Assembly: GCA_949296785.1 (NCBI GenBank) | Contig: CASFRQ010000211.1 | Coordinates: 1 to 7,485, forward strand | DNA: 7,485 nt | DNA from: an uncultured Alphaproteobacteria bacterium | GTDB lineage: Bacteria; Pseudomonadota; Alphaproteobacteria; CASFRQ01; SAAU01 | Reading direction: 5' to 3' | Shown: in pieces, positions 1 through 6,353 of the stretch | Position numbering within the stretch: position 1 is the first letter of the stretch | How the letters are laid out: each line of letters begins with the position of its first letter | Program-made: the position numbers and the translations under genes | Notes under the pieces: generated by a model | The model's database searches: none | Told to the model about the DNA's origin: nothing | What the model saw: the letters and a program-made list of their open reading frames with translations, nothing else

Positions 1-75
1 ATTCATGTTCGCTTTAATATAAAAAAAGTTTTAAAGTTCTTTTAATAAAAATTTGTTTTTGAGGTTTTTGAGATA

Positions 76-82
76 AGAGGGG
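76..82 (+). promoter_or_regulatory. Ribosome binding site for the GTG-started lipoprotein
   Basis: AAGAGGGG-like purine run a few bases before GTG at 87. It supports the GTG start, which puts the Lys/Arg-containing n-region directly before the hydrophobic signal core. The rest of 1-86 is A/T-rich leader; I could not assign a convincing -35/-10 pair in it. Confidence 0.55.
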
Positions 83-86
83 AAAA

Positions 87-1424
87 GTGTTTTTAAGAAA
101 AATCGCGTCATCGGCGGCTTTTTGTGTGCTGTTTATTTTTTTGGCAGCTTGCCAAAAAAAAGAATCTCGTCCGCTTTCTTTTCCGCAGGAAGAGTCGGAG
201 TTCCCTTTTTCCGAAAGTGGGTATGAAAAGCGAGAAGAGTTAAGGATAGGCATGCTGTTGCCTTTAACCGGTCCTTCCGCCAAGCTGGGTGACGCGATGC
301 GACAGGCGGCCATTTTGGCCCAATTTGAGTATGGCGGCGATCATTTAGTTTTGCAGTTTTACGATACGAAAGGAACGCCGGAAGGGGCGAAAATGGCTGC
401 TTACCGTGCTTTAGAGGATAAAAATAGTGTTTTTCTCGGTCCTGTTTTTGCCCAAGAAGTTGAAGCGGTCGGTGATATTGCTTTGGATCATCAAATTCCC
501 GTTATCAGTTTTACTTCCGACGCATCCGTTTTGTCCGCCGGCGTTTGGACAACCGGTTTGTCCGTTGAGGAGCAAGTAAGCAGAATTATTTCCTATGCTT
601 GCGGGCAGGGGAAAAGACGGTTGGCTGTTATGTATCCCTCAACCCCGTCCGGAGAATTGTCATTGAGAGCCGCGGAAAAAAGCGCGTTTGCCTGTGATGG
701 AATGGAAATTGTCAGAACTGTTTCCTATGCGCCGGGGACGGTTAACTTTGACCCTGCTGTTATTAAGTTGGTTACGCGGGATGTTGTCCGTTTCTTGAAT
801 AAAAAGGAAAGTGAAAAGACGGAAGAGGAAAGAAAGCGATTATCAAAAATCGCCGGGCCTTCTTTGGAAAAAGTGCCGATGTCGGTTCTTTTGGATTTTG
901 ACGCCCTTTTTATCGCGGATGACGGTAACAGATTGAAATCTGTGACCTCCCTTTTGTCCTTTTATGATGTGACGGCGAAAGTTGTTCCTTTTTTGGGGTC
1001 TTCCCTTTGGATGGATGAAAGTTTGAGTCAGGAACCGGCTCTTGTCGGCGCGCTTTTCCCTTCTTTGGAACAAAAAGGGTACGAAACTTTTTCAAAAAAG
1101 TACGAGGAGGCTTTCGGAACGAAACCTTTTGCTTTGGCGGGGTTTGCGTATGAAAGCGTTGTGTTGGTGTCAACCTTGTCAGGCCAAGCGAAAGAAACGG
1201 GGGAAACTTTTGAAGAGGCATTGACAAATCCTAACGGTTTCAGGGGTGTTTACGGTTTATTCCGATTGTTACCGGACGGAAAGGCCGAAAGAATGATGGA
1301 TATTTCAAAAATTCTTCCTTACGGGAGGTTTCAAACAATACAGCCTGCGCCTTCCTCTTTCCCATATCCGGAAGAGAAAACAGCATTTCCCTCGGACGAA
1401 TGGGAAAGTTCTTTTTCTTGGTAA
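87..1424 (+). CDS. LppC-family lipoprotein, penicillin-binding protein activator (LpoA-like)
   Basis: This is a 445-residue lipoprotein. Residues 1-22 form a signal peptide with a lipobox LAAC, and Cys22 would be the lipidated residue. From about residue 50 the protein follows a type I periplasmic-binding-protein fold. Recognisable stretches are IGMLLPLTGPSAKLGDAM, YDTKGTPEGA, FLGPVFAQEV and IPVISFTSD, typical of the alphaproteobacterial LppC/LpoA-like group related to branched-chain amino-acid-binding proteins. In the family, LpoA activates the class A penicillin-binding protein PBP1A from the outer membrane; that role is inferred here. The start is GTG, preceded by AAGAGGGG at 76-82, and no in-frame alternative fits the signal peptide better. 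The C-terminal ~25 residues are Pro/Ser/Glu-rich and probably disordered. hemW lies immediately downstream on the opposite strand; lppC and hemW are frequent neighbours in Alphaproteobacteria. A plain amino-acid ABC-transporter binding protein is less likely because no permease or ATPase is nearby. Confidence 0.85.
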   Translation: MFLRKIASSAAFCVLFIFLAACQKKESRPLSFPQEESEFPFSESGYEKREELRIGMLLPLTGPSAKLGDAMRQAAILAQFEYGGDHLVLQFYDTKGTPEGAKMAAYRALEDKNSVFLGPVFAQEVEAVGDIALDHQIPVISFTSDASVLSAGVWTTGLSVEEQVSRIISYACGQGKRRLAVMYPSTPSGELSLRAAEKSAFACDGMEIVRTVSYAPGTVNFDPAVIKLVTRDVVRFLNKKESEKTEEERKRLSKIAGPSLEKVPMSVLLDFDALFIADDGNRLKSVTSLLSFYDVTAKVVPFLGSSLWMDESLSQEPALVGALFPSLEQKGYETFSKKYEEAFGTKPFALAGFAYESVVLVSTLSGQAKETGETFEEALTNPNGFRGVYGLFRLLPDGKAERMMDISKILPYGRFQTIQPAPSSFPYPEEKTAFPSDEWESSFSW

Positions 1425-1587
1425 AAAAGGAAAAACGGTTTCTTCTTCTGAAAAAGTTCCGGCTTGTTCCCGAAATTCCAGAAAGATTTCCGGGAGTTTC
1501 TTGTGTGGCAGGGGGGAAAGTTTTGACAGTTTCCCCGGAAGCGAACAACCCGAAAAAAGTTTTTGAGATTTTATCTGAAAAGAGCGG

Positions 1588-1613
1588 TTCAGAAATACCT
1601 TTCTGAAATTTTT
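1588..1613 (+). terminator. Probable weak intrinsic terminator after the lipoprotein gene
   Basis: An 8-bp perfect stem, TTCAGAAA (1588-1595) with TTTCTGAA (1600-1607), closes a TACC loop. It is followed by ATTTTT on the + strand. The stem is A/T-rich, so termination may be partial. On the minus strand the same hairpin is followed by a poor T-tract, so it fits the lipoprotein gene better than hemW. The rest of 1425-1627 holds only a weak TTCCGGG/CCCGGAA repeat (1488-1494 and 1534-1540). Confidence 0.45.
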
Positions 1614-1627
1614 AAAGGCGAAAAACT

Positions 1628-3013
1628 CTAATCTTTCAGCAACTCTTCAATGAGGCGGTTGAGGAAAAGCCGTCCGTTCTTTTTGGCGCGCAAGCGTCCG
1701 TGTTTTAAAGCATTCAGTTCTAACCAGCCCTTTTCCGCCGCTTTTCGGATATTTTTTTTGTTTATCCCCGAAGGAAGAGGGATGCCTTCAAACAGGCGCA
1801 GGCCCATTAAGACTTTTTCTTCTGTTTTTTCCTTTTCTGTCAGAGGAATTTTTTTCATGGGAGTTTTTAACCAGTTTTGAAAAAAACGTTCCTGTTCGGT
1901 GGCCGTATTTCCGATTCGTCCGTGCGCGGCCGGGCCGATGCCGAGATAATCCGCCCCCAGCCAGTAAGATTTGTTATGCCTGCATTCAAAACCGGGCTTG
2001 GCAAAATTTGAAATTTCATAAGGGGGTGTTCCGGCTTCTTTCATCCGGTGCCAGGTATAGGTTAGCATTTGTGCCTGTGTTTCATCGTCGGGCAGGCGCA
2101 GGTTTTTATCTTTGTAAAATGGCGTTCCTTCCTCTAAAGTCAACTGATAGCAGGATAAGTGAGGTAATTGGAGTTTGATGGCTTCTTCCATTTCCTTTTC
2201 CCATTGCGTGAATGTTTGATGGGGGCGGGCGTAAATCAAATCTATGGAAAAATTGTCAAAAACGGCACGCGCCTCTTCAATTCTTGTTAAAGCGGTCCGA
2301 AGCGTGTGAGGGCGTTTGAAGATTTTTAAGTCGTTGTCATTTAAGGCCTGTACGCCAAGAGACAAACGGTTGACCCCCATGTTTTTTAAAGAGCGCATTT
2401 TTTCCAAATCAATGGTTTCGGGATTGGCTTCCATGGAAATTTCTATATCCGGCGCAAAGGAAAAACGCTTTTCCACTTCATTCAGAATTTTCTCAAGGAG
2501 AGGTAACGGCATTAAAGAGGGCGTTCCTCCGCCAAAGAAAATACTGGTCAGCACGCGTTTTTTTTGAAAAGGTTGTTTGTTTTTGAAAAGGTTTTCTTCG
2601 GAAAGAGTGTTTTTTGTATTTTTATCGTTTCTTTGTTCGTTTTCCAGAAGAAGGCAGTCTTCCAAGTCTCTGATGTAGGCATTTAAAAAAATATTTTGGT
2701 CAAAGCTGTTACAGGGCATCGGTCCGCTTGCAAAATCGCAATACGGACATTTTGACAGGCAAAACGGCCAATGACAGTAGAGACCGAAAAGTTTTGTTTC
2801 CTCTTCGGTTTCATTGCCGACGACCGGAAAGGAAGGCCGTTCGCTCGCTTTTGTTTTCAGCGGACTCTTTGAAAGAACATTTTTCTCCAAGCCGTCATTG
2901 GCGAAAAAAGCCGGTTTGTTTTCTTTTAACGGGGAAATATTTGTTTCCTCGTAGAAAATTTTCTGTTTTGAAACGCCGGAGTTTAAAAGGGAAAAGGAAG
3001 TATTTTTTTTCAT
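1628..3013 (-). CDS. hemW: HemW, radical SAM family heme chaperone, enlarged
   Basis: This is a 461-residue member of the HemN/HemW (coproporphyrinogen oxidase-like) radical SAM family. The 4Fe-4S cluster motif CxxxCxxC lies at Cys85, Cys89 and Cys92 within HWPFCLSKCPYCDF. It is followed by GGGTP at 161-165 (SAM binding), MEANPET at 194-200, GVNRLSLGVQ at 213-222, YEISNFAKPG, and HNKSYW at 346-351, a motif linked to heme binding in HemW. The C-terminal HemN_C-type domain runs from about 390 to the end (LFLNRLIEELLKD). The single CxxxCxxC with no fourth nearby cysteine, plus HNxxYW, argues for HemW rather than oxygen-independent coproporphyrinogen oxidase HemN. HemW is thought to deliver heme to respiratory enzymes in the cytoplasm. 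Two features are odd: a 75-residue Lys/Asn/Ser-rich N-terminal extension and an extra charged segment at about 124-152. Family members usually have about 380 residues. The ATG at 3013 has only a weak AGAAGA ribosome site; a TTG at codon 42 is possible. Confidence 0.92.
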   Translation of the reverse strand: MKKNTSFSLLNSGVSKQKIFYEETNISPLKENKPAFFANDGLEKNVLSKSPLKTKASERPSFPVVGNETEEETKLFGLYCHWPFCLSKCPYCDFASGPMPCNSFDQNIFLNAYIRDLEDCLLLENEQRNDKNTKNTLSEENLFKNKQPFQKKRVLTSIFFGGGTPSLMPLPLLEKILNEVEKRFSFAPDIEISMEANPETIDLEKMRSLKNMGVNRLSLGVQALNDNDLKIFKRPHTLRTALTRIEEARAVFDNFSIDLIYARPHQTFTQWEKEMEEAIKLQLPHLSCYQLTLEEGTPFYKDKNLRLPDDETQAQMLTYTWHRMKEAGTPPYEISNFAKPGFECRHNKSYWLGADYLGIGPAAHGRIGNTATEQERFFQNWLKTPMKKIPLTEKEKTEEKVLMGLRLFEGIPLPSGINKKNIRKAAEKGWLELNALKHGRLRAKKNGRLFLNRLIEELLKD

Positions 3014-3052
3014 TTTTTTTATTTTCTTCTTTTTTATTTCGGGATTTTCATT

Positions 3053-3081
3053 TATATAACAAATTTATGAATTTTTGCCAA
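3053..3081 (-). promoter_or_regulatory. Candidate sigma70 promoter for hemW
   Basis: On the minus strand, TTGGCA (3081-3076) and TATATA (3058-3053) are separated by exactly 17 bases. This places transcription start near 3046, about 33 bases before the hemW ATG. Its -35 element lies only 5 bases from the -35 of the divergent hpf promoter. Called by eye. Confidence 0.5.
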
Positions 3082-3086
3082 GAAGC

Positions 3087-3115
3087 TTGACTTTTGAAAA
3101 AGAGGCTTCTAATCT
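3087..3115 (+). promoter_or_regulatory. Candidate sigma70 promoter for hpf-ptsN-rnhA
   Basis: TTGACT at 3087-3092, preceded by C as in alphaproteobacterial CTTGAC boxes, is followed by TCTAAT (3108-3113, 15-base spacer) or TAATCT (3110-3115, 17-base spacer). The leader to the hpf ATG would be about 40 bases. A 6-bp inverted repeat, AGAAGC (3081-3086) with GCTTCT (3105-3110), brackets the promoter and could be an operator. Confidence 0.5.
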
Positions 3116-3159
3116 GAAAACAGTTCATGTCTTAACCGTAAAAAACAAAAGGGGATAAA

Positions 3160-3720
3160 ATGAATATTACAATTACCGGAAAACAGCTTCATATCGGAGA
3201 GAATTTGACGAATTATGCGACGGATGCCTTGAATTCGCTGGTGGAAAAGTATTTTCCTCAGGATACGGGGTCCGCTTCCGTTGCTTTTTCAAAAGAAGGG
3301 TCTCAAATTAAAACGGATATTTCCGTTCGTCCCGTGGAAGGTGGTCTGTTGATTAACTCCAGTTCCGTCAATCCGAATGCGTATTCCGGTTTTGACGAAG
3401 CGTGCATTCGTATTTCCAGCCAGTTGCGTAAATACAAGAATCGTTTGAAAGATCGTAAATATTCAGCTGAGCCTGTTCATGTTTCCGTTATTGAACCGGA
3501 GCATGATATTCCGGATTTGCCGGAGGAAGAAGGGTCGCCGGTTATTGTCGCGGAGATGCAGGATTCTTTGCCGACTTGCACGGTCAGCGGCGCCGTGATG
3601 CGGATGGAACTGGCGAATGTTCCGGCTTTATTGTTTAAAAACTCCTCCAATGGCGTTTTGAACATGGTTTATGTCCGCGCAGATGGCAATATCGGCTGGG
3701 TTGACCCGAAATTAAAATAG
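3160..3720 (+). CDS. hpf: Ribosome hibernation promoting factor, long form
   Basis: This is a 186-residue long-form HPF (S30AE/YfiA family). Residues 1 to about 100 form the ribosome-binding domain, starting MNITITGKQLHIGENL. It binds the 30S decoding region and blocks translation in stationary phase. A short acidic linker (about 110-122) leads to a C-terminal domain at about 130-186, with AVMRMELANVPALLFKN and DGNIGWVDPK, which in the family dimerises to join two 70S ribosomes into 100S. Both domains are full length. The ATG has a good AAGGGG site at 3149-3154. It heads a tandem run with ptsN (28-base gap), a pairing widely seen as rpoN-hpf-ptsN. rpoN is not present in this window, since hemW lies directly upstream in the opposite direction. 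Confidence 0.95.
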   Translation: MNITITGKQLHIGENLTNYATDALNSLVEKYFPQDTGSASVAFSKEGSQIKTDISVRPVEGGLLINSSSVNPNAYSGFDEACIRISSQLRKYKNRLKDRKYSAEPVHVSVIEPEHDIPDLPEEEGSPVIVAEMQDSLPTCTVSGAVMRMELANVPALLFKNSSNGVLNMVYVRADGNIGWVDPKLK

Positions 3721-3748
3721 TTTTTCAGATTCGTTTGGTAGAGAAAAA

Positions 3749-4213
3749 ATGGAATTAGCTCATCTTCTGCCGGAGGAGAATATCCTTCTGGATATTGATG
3801 TCTCCGGAAAAAAACAAGCATTGGAATACCTTTCGTCCTGTCTGGCCGGGCAGTTGAAAACCGATCCGTTGGCTCTTTTGGATGCTTTGACGGAACGGGA
3901 AAAGCTCGGTTCAACGGGTGTGGGCGGGGGAGTTGCCCTGCCGCACGCGAGGTTGAAGAAAATTGACAGTATCCACTGTCTTTTTGCCAGAACGGCAAGG
4001 CCGATTGACTTTGAAGCGACGGATGGCAACGGAGTTCGGTTGATTTTTATGCTTCTTGTGCCGGAAGAGGCGGGCGCCGATTATCTGCAGGCGTTGTCCT
4101 GTCTGACGCAGGCGGTTCGTTCGGATGATTTTAGAGAACGCCTTTTGTCTGCTCAAACGGCACAGGAAGCGCACGCTCTTTTCTTATCGGCTTGTCCGGT
4201 AAGCGGAAAATAG
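3749..4213 (+). CDS. ptsN: PTS IIA-like nitrogen regulatory protein (EIIA-Ntr)
   Basis: This is a 154-residue single-domain EIIA of the fructose/mannitol class, the usual length for EIIA-Ntr. The phosphorylation site is His66 inside GVGGGVALPHARL, preceded by the family pattern LTEREKLGSTG. In the nitrogen PTS, phosphate passes from EI-Ntr (PtsP) to NPr (PtsO) to this histidine. The phospho-state regulates targets such as potassium transport and stress signalling; there is no sugar permease role. Those targets are known from other proteobacteria and are not visible here. The start is ATG with a weak GAGA site at 3741-3744. It is probably co-transcribed with hpf upstream and rnhA downstream, each separated by 28 bases. 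Confidence 0.93.
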   Translation: MELAHLLPEENILLDIDVSGKKQALEYLSSCLAGQLKTDPLALLDALTEREKLGSTGVGGGVALPHARLKKIDSIHCLFARTARPIDFEATDGNGVRLIFMLLVPEEAGADYLQALSCLTQAVRSDDFRERLLSAQTAQEAHALFLSACPVSGK

Positions 4214-4241
4214 TAAGTCAACTTGTAAAAAGGGCTGTTGA

Positions 4242-4706
4242 TTGTCTTTGTCTATCAAGAATATTCAAATTTTTACGGATGGCGCCTGCAGCGGAAACCC
4301 GGGAGTTGGGGGATGGGGCGCCGTTCTTCGTTATAAACAGGCCGAAAAGGAAATTTCCGGCGCCGAAGAGCTGACGACCAACAACCGGATGGAAATGACA
4401 GCGCTGATAAAAGCGTTGGAGTTGTTGAAAGAGCCTTGTGACATAACCGTTTATACGGACAGTCGTTATTTGATGAACGGCGTAACGCAATGGTTGGACG
4501 GCTGGATGAAAAACGGTTGGAAAACCAGTGCGAAAAAATCGGTTTTGAATGCGGATCTATGGCAAAAGCTGATTGACCTCATGAAACCGCATCATATCCG
4601 ATGGGAGTGGATTAAAGGACATAACGGACATGAGGAAAATGAACGCGTGGACGCGTTGGCGCGTACTGCCGTCCAAAAGCTGAAAGATTCTTTGGCGGAA
4701 AAATAA
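4242..4706 (+). CDS. rnhA: Ribonuclease HI
   Basis: This is a 154-residue RNase HI, which cuts the RNA strand of RNA-DNA hybrids. The whole catalytic set is present: Asp13 (FTDGACSGNPG), Glu51 (NNRMEMTA), Asp73 (YTDSRY), His127 (KGHNGH) and Asp137 (ERVDALA). These match E. coli D10, E48, D70, H124 and D134 with a constant offset of 3. The basic-protrusion region WLDGWMKNGWKTSAKK is also intact. The start is TTG at 4242, 7 bases after an AAAAAGGG site (4227-4234). The in-frame codon just upstream is TGA, so no longer form is possible. A second TTG at 4248 is 13 bases from that site and less likely. Last gene of the hpf-ptsN-rnhA run. In many alphaproteobacteria rnhA instead sits beside thrB. 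Confidence 0.96.
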   Translation: MSLSIKNIQIFTDGACSGNPGVGGWGAVLRYKQAEKEISGAEELTTNNRMEMTALIKALELLKEPCDITVYTDSRYLMNGVTQWLDGWMKNGWKTSAKKSVLNADLWQKLIDLMKPHHIRWEWIKGHNGHEENERVDALARTAVQKLKDSLAEK

Positions 4707-4715
4707 TCTTGGTTC

Positions 4716-4742
4716 TGCCGAAATTTCATTTGTCGGCATTTT
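4716..4742 (+). terminator. Intrinsic terminator of the hpf-ptsN-rnhA operon
   Basis: TGCCGA (4716-4721) pairs with TCGGCA (4733-4738), followed at once by TTTT. It begins 10 bases after the rnhA stop codon. The U-tract is short and interrupted (TTTTGCTCTT), so read-through is possible. Confidence 0.6.
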
Positions 4743-4863
4743 GCTCTTAAAATTTAAGATTAACCCTGGAATTTCCATGTGTAACAAAAAAGACTTTTAA
4801 GTCCTTAAAGCCCAAAAGGCGTTTCCGATAGAAAAGATATAAAAAGTTTATCATGGAATTCGG

Positions 4864-4892
4864 AAAAAAACATTTTACTCTACGGGGTAAAA
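4864..4892 (-). terminator. Possible terminator for the minus-strand DsbD-like gene
   Basis: Read on the minus strand, TTTTAC/GTAAAA arms (4892-4887 and 4878-4873) are followed by TG and then seven T (4870-4864). It lies about 190 bases beyond the stop codon of the minus-strand gene. On the + strand the same bases form a longer stem but lack a T-tract. Confidence 0.4.
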
Positions 4893-4912
4893 AATAAAAT
4901 ATATTTCATGAC

Positions 4913-4940
4913 TTTTGAGATATTTTCTCAAGGTATTTTT
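4913..4940 (+). terminator. Second terminator-like hairpin downstream of rnhA
   Basis: TTTTGAGA (4913-4920) pairs with TCTCAAGG (4926-4933), including two G-U pairs, around a TATTT loop. TATTTTT follows on the + strand. It could catch read-through from rnhA or end an unannotated short transcript. Confidence 0.35.
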
Positions 4941-5078
4941 ACTTGCGGTTTACAAAGTGTCTTCATTTTACCTTTTTCTCGTATGCCACATAAAGAATTG
5001 GCAATCCAGCCTTCTTTTTTATGAGAAACTAAGAAAGAAGATTTAAAAAGGAAAACTTTGTCTTTTCTCTTTTGAATT

Positions 5079-6254
5079 TTATAAGCGTTTTTTTCTTTTT
5101 TTCGTCAAAGAGGTTTGTTTTGTTTTGAAATAAAGCAAGGTGAAGCCGCAGAAACAGGTTAAAAGCACCAAAATAACCAAGAAACAATTTTCAAAAGTCA
5201 AAAAAACGGGTTGAGAAAAGGAAAAGCTTTCTCCACCTTCTTCCAAAATAAAATCCTTTTCGTATAAGAAACGGTCTGTCCGGACAATGGCTTTTTTCGC
5301 ATCGCTTAAAGAGAAAAACGGTTTGATGTGCAGTAATGCTTCCGTTCCGGAAAAAGAGGCTTCATTTATTTCCGCTTCCAATAAAGTGCCTGTTTTGTCA
5401 AAAAAGAATACTTCCGCTTCTTTTATCTCTGTCGGGCAGGAAATAAAAACGGAAAGCAGGTCAAAATCCTTCTCATCCTTATTTTCCTCGTTAATCGCCT
5501 TTTTTTGAAATCTCAGATGCGAATCGGCGGGTAAAAGCTGCAAAGGAACATTTGTGGCTGCTGCCTTCATCCTGAAACAATGCGGCAACATCGTTCCCGT
5601 ATCCGCCGGCAAGGAAAGGGAAAAAGGCAGAAGGAGCGTTTGACAGCCGAAAGCCTCGGAACAGGCATCAGCCTGCATTAAAAGAGTCAATTGAAAAGGT
5701 TGAGAGGCCTCCTGTAAAGAAAGAATAATGGGAAAGAGGGTTTGCTTTGAGAATTTCCCCTCGGGAGAAAAGGGATAAAAAGGCGTTATTTTTTGAATAT
5801 TTTCTATGCTTTGAGGGAAAAAAAGAGGTTTGGAGAGCTGCCATCCGTCCGCCAAAGAAACAGCCATGCCTAAAAATATGCGTTCTTTTCCCAGGGTTCC
5901 TCCTTCGCAGGAAAGAAGCTGGAATTTCCCGAAATCAGTTTCATAAGCGTCGGAGCGACCTGTTTCTTTTGAAAAAAGAGTCCGGTATGTTCCTTCTGAA
6001 AATAGGCTGGCTCCAATGGAACTGAAGGCGTCATCCGTTTTTTGTATGATTGTGTCCAGATGAAGGGTCGGCAAACCGCCTTCTTTCGGGAAAGTTACAA
6101 AAGCGTTTTCATCTTTCTTTGTTTGAGAAACGGAAGACGAATTCCCTTCCATGGAAGTTTCAGCGGGAAAGGAAGCATGATTCCCTTCGGCAAAGAGGTT
6201 TGACGAAAGAAAAAAGAGGCAAAAAAGCCCAAAAATCAAAAAAAGTATCTTCAT
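5079..6254 (-). CDS. Exported single-pass protein with DsbD alpha-type domain (probable)
   Basis: About 391 residues from ATG 6254. Residues 1-22 (MKILFLIFGLF...LFA) are a signal peptide. A Ser/Glu/Lys-rich linker follows, then from about 105 a region resembling the N-terminal periplasmic domain of DsbD/ScsB (COG4233-like). The matching stretch LGMAVSLADGWQ leads to SIENIQKITPFYPF and then to Cys198 and Cys204 (ACSEAFGC). E. coli DsbD has the same Cys-x5-Cys pair (CADAGFC). A second beta-rich half runs to about 345. One hydrophobic segment at about 356-376 and a KKRKKRL tail imply a periplasmic domain anchored with the C-terminus inside. The multi-pass and thioredoxin domains of full DsbD are absent. 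In the family this domain passes electrons to periplasmic thiol proteins; the role here is inference. A GTG at 6269 is an alternative start (396 residues). Neither start has a clear ribosome binding site. Divergent from infC; no cytochrome-maturation gene is adjacent. Confidence 0.55.
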   Translation of the reverse strand: MKILFLIFGLFCLFFLSSNLFAEGNHASFPAETSMEGNSSSVSQTKKDENAFVTFPKEGGLPTLHLDTIIQKTDDAFSSIGASLFSEGTYRTLFSKETGRSDAYETDFGKFQLLSCEGGTLGKERIFLGMAVSLADGWQLSKPLFFPQSIENIQKITPFYPFSPEGKFSKQTLFPIILSLQEASQPFQLTLLMQADACSEAFGCQTLLLPFSLSLPADTGTMLPHCFRMKAAATNVPLQLLPADSHLRFQKKAINEENKDEKDFDLLSVFISCPTEIKEAEVFFFDKTGTLLEAEINEASFSGTEALLHIKPFFSLSDAKKAIVRTDRFLYEKDFILEEGGESFSFSQPVFLTFENCFLVILVLLTCFCGFTLLYFKTKQTSLTKKRKKRL

Positions 6255-6282
6255 AAGGTCAATATACACGAAAAATGATTGA

Positions 6283-6311
6283 TTGTCTTTTAAAACTCAG
6301 TATTTTATATA
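6283..6311 (+). promoter_or_regulatory. Candidate sigma70 promoter for infC
   Basis: TTGTCT (6283-6288), a 17-base spacer, then TATATA (6306-6311). Transcription would begin near 6318, giving a leader of about 46 bases before the ATA start. It overlaps the region where the divergent minus-strand gene must also have its promoter. Confidence 0.5.
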
Positions 6312-6314
6312 AAA

Positions 6315-6333
6315 GGAAAGATAAATTCTTTCC
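6315..6333 (+). promoter_or_regulatory. Hairpin at the start of the infC leader
   Basis: GGAAAGA (6315-6321) and TCTTTCC (6327-6333) form a perfect 7-bp stem with a TAAAT loop, at the predicted transcription start. It could stabilise the infC leader or be a DNA operator between the divergent genes. A direct repeat GAACGG (6334-6339 and 6350-6355) follows, the second copy running into the ribosome binding site. Confidence 0.35.
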
Positions 6334-6353
6334 GAACGGTTTTAATTTAGAAC

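Larger units (their letters stand above)
4743..5078. other. Gene-free, hairpin-rich interval between convergent genes
   Basis: I see no supportable ORF in these ~335 A/T-rich bases. They contain a stem closed by a UACG loop (4873-4892), a terminator-like hairpin on the + strand (4913-4940), an 11-bp stem (5011-5040), and a possible bulged long-range pairing of GAATTTCCATG-type arms (4769-4779 with 4852-4861). Two convergent genes end on its borders, so terminators alone could explain part of this. A small RNA is possible but unproven. Confidence 0.4.

Noticed and set aside
14..313. Minus-strand ORF over the start of the lipoprotein gene
   Set aside because: It is antisense to a well-supported signal peptide and binding domain, and its product is low-complexity with no family features.
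1400..1606. 68-codon + strand ORF overlapping the end of the lipoprotein gene
   Set aside because: It has no ribosome binding site, its first codons overlap the lipoprotein C-terminus in another frame, its product resembles nothing I know, and its stop lies inside the terminator hairpin.
2728..3090. 120-codon + strand ORF antisense to hemW
   Set aside because: It mirrors the HemW N-terminal region, where the low-complexity codons leave the opposite strand open, and has no domain features or ribosome site.
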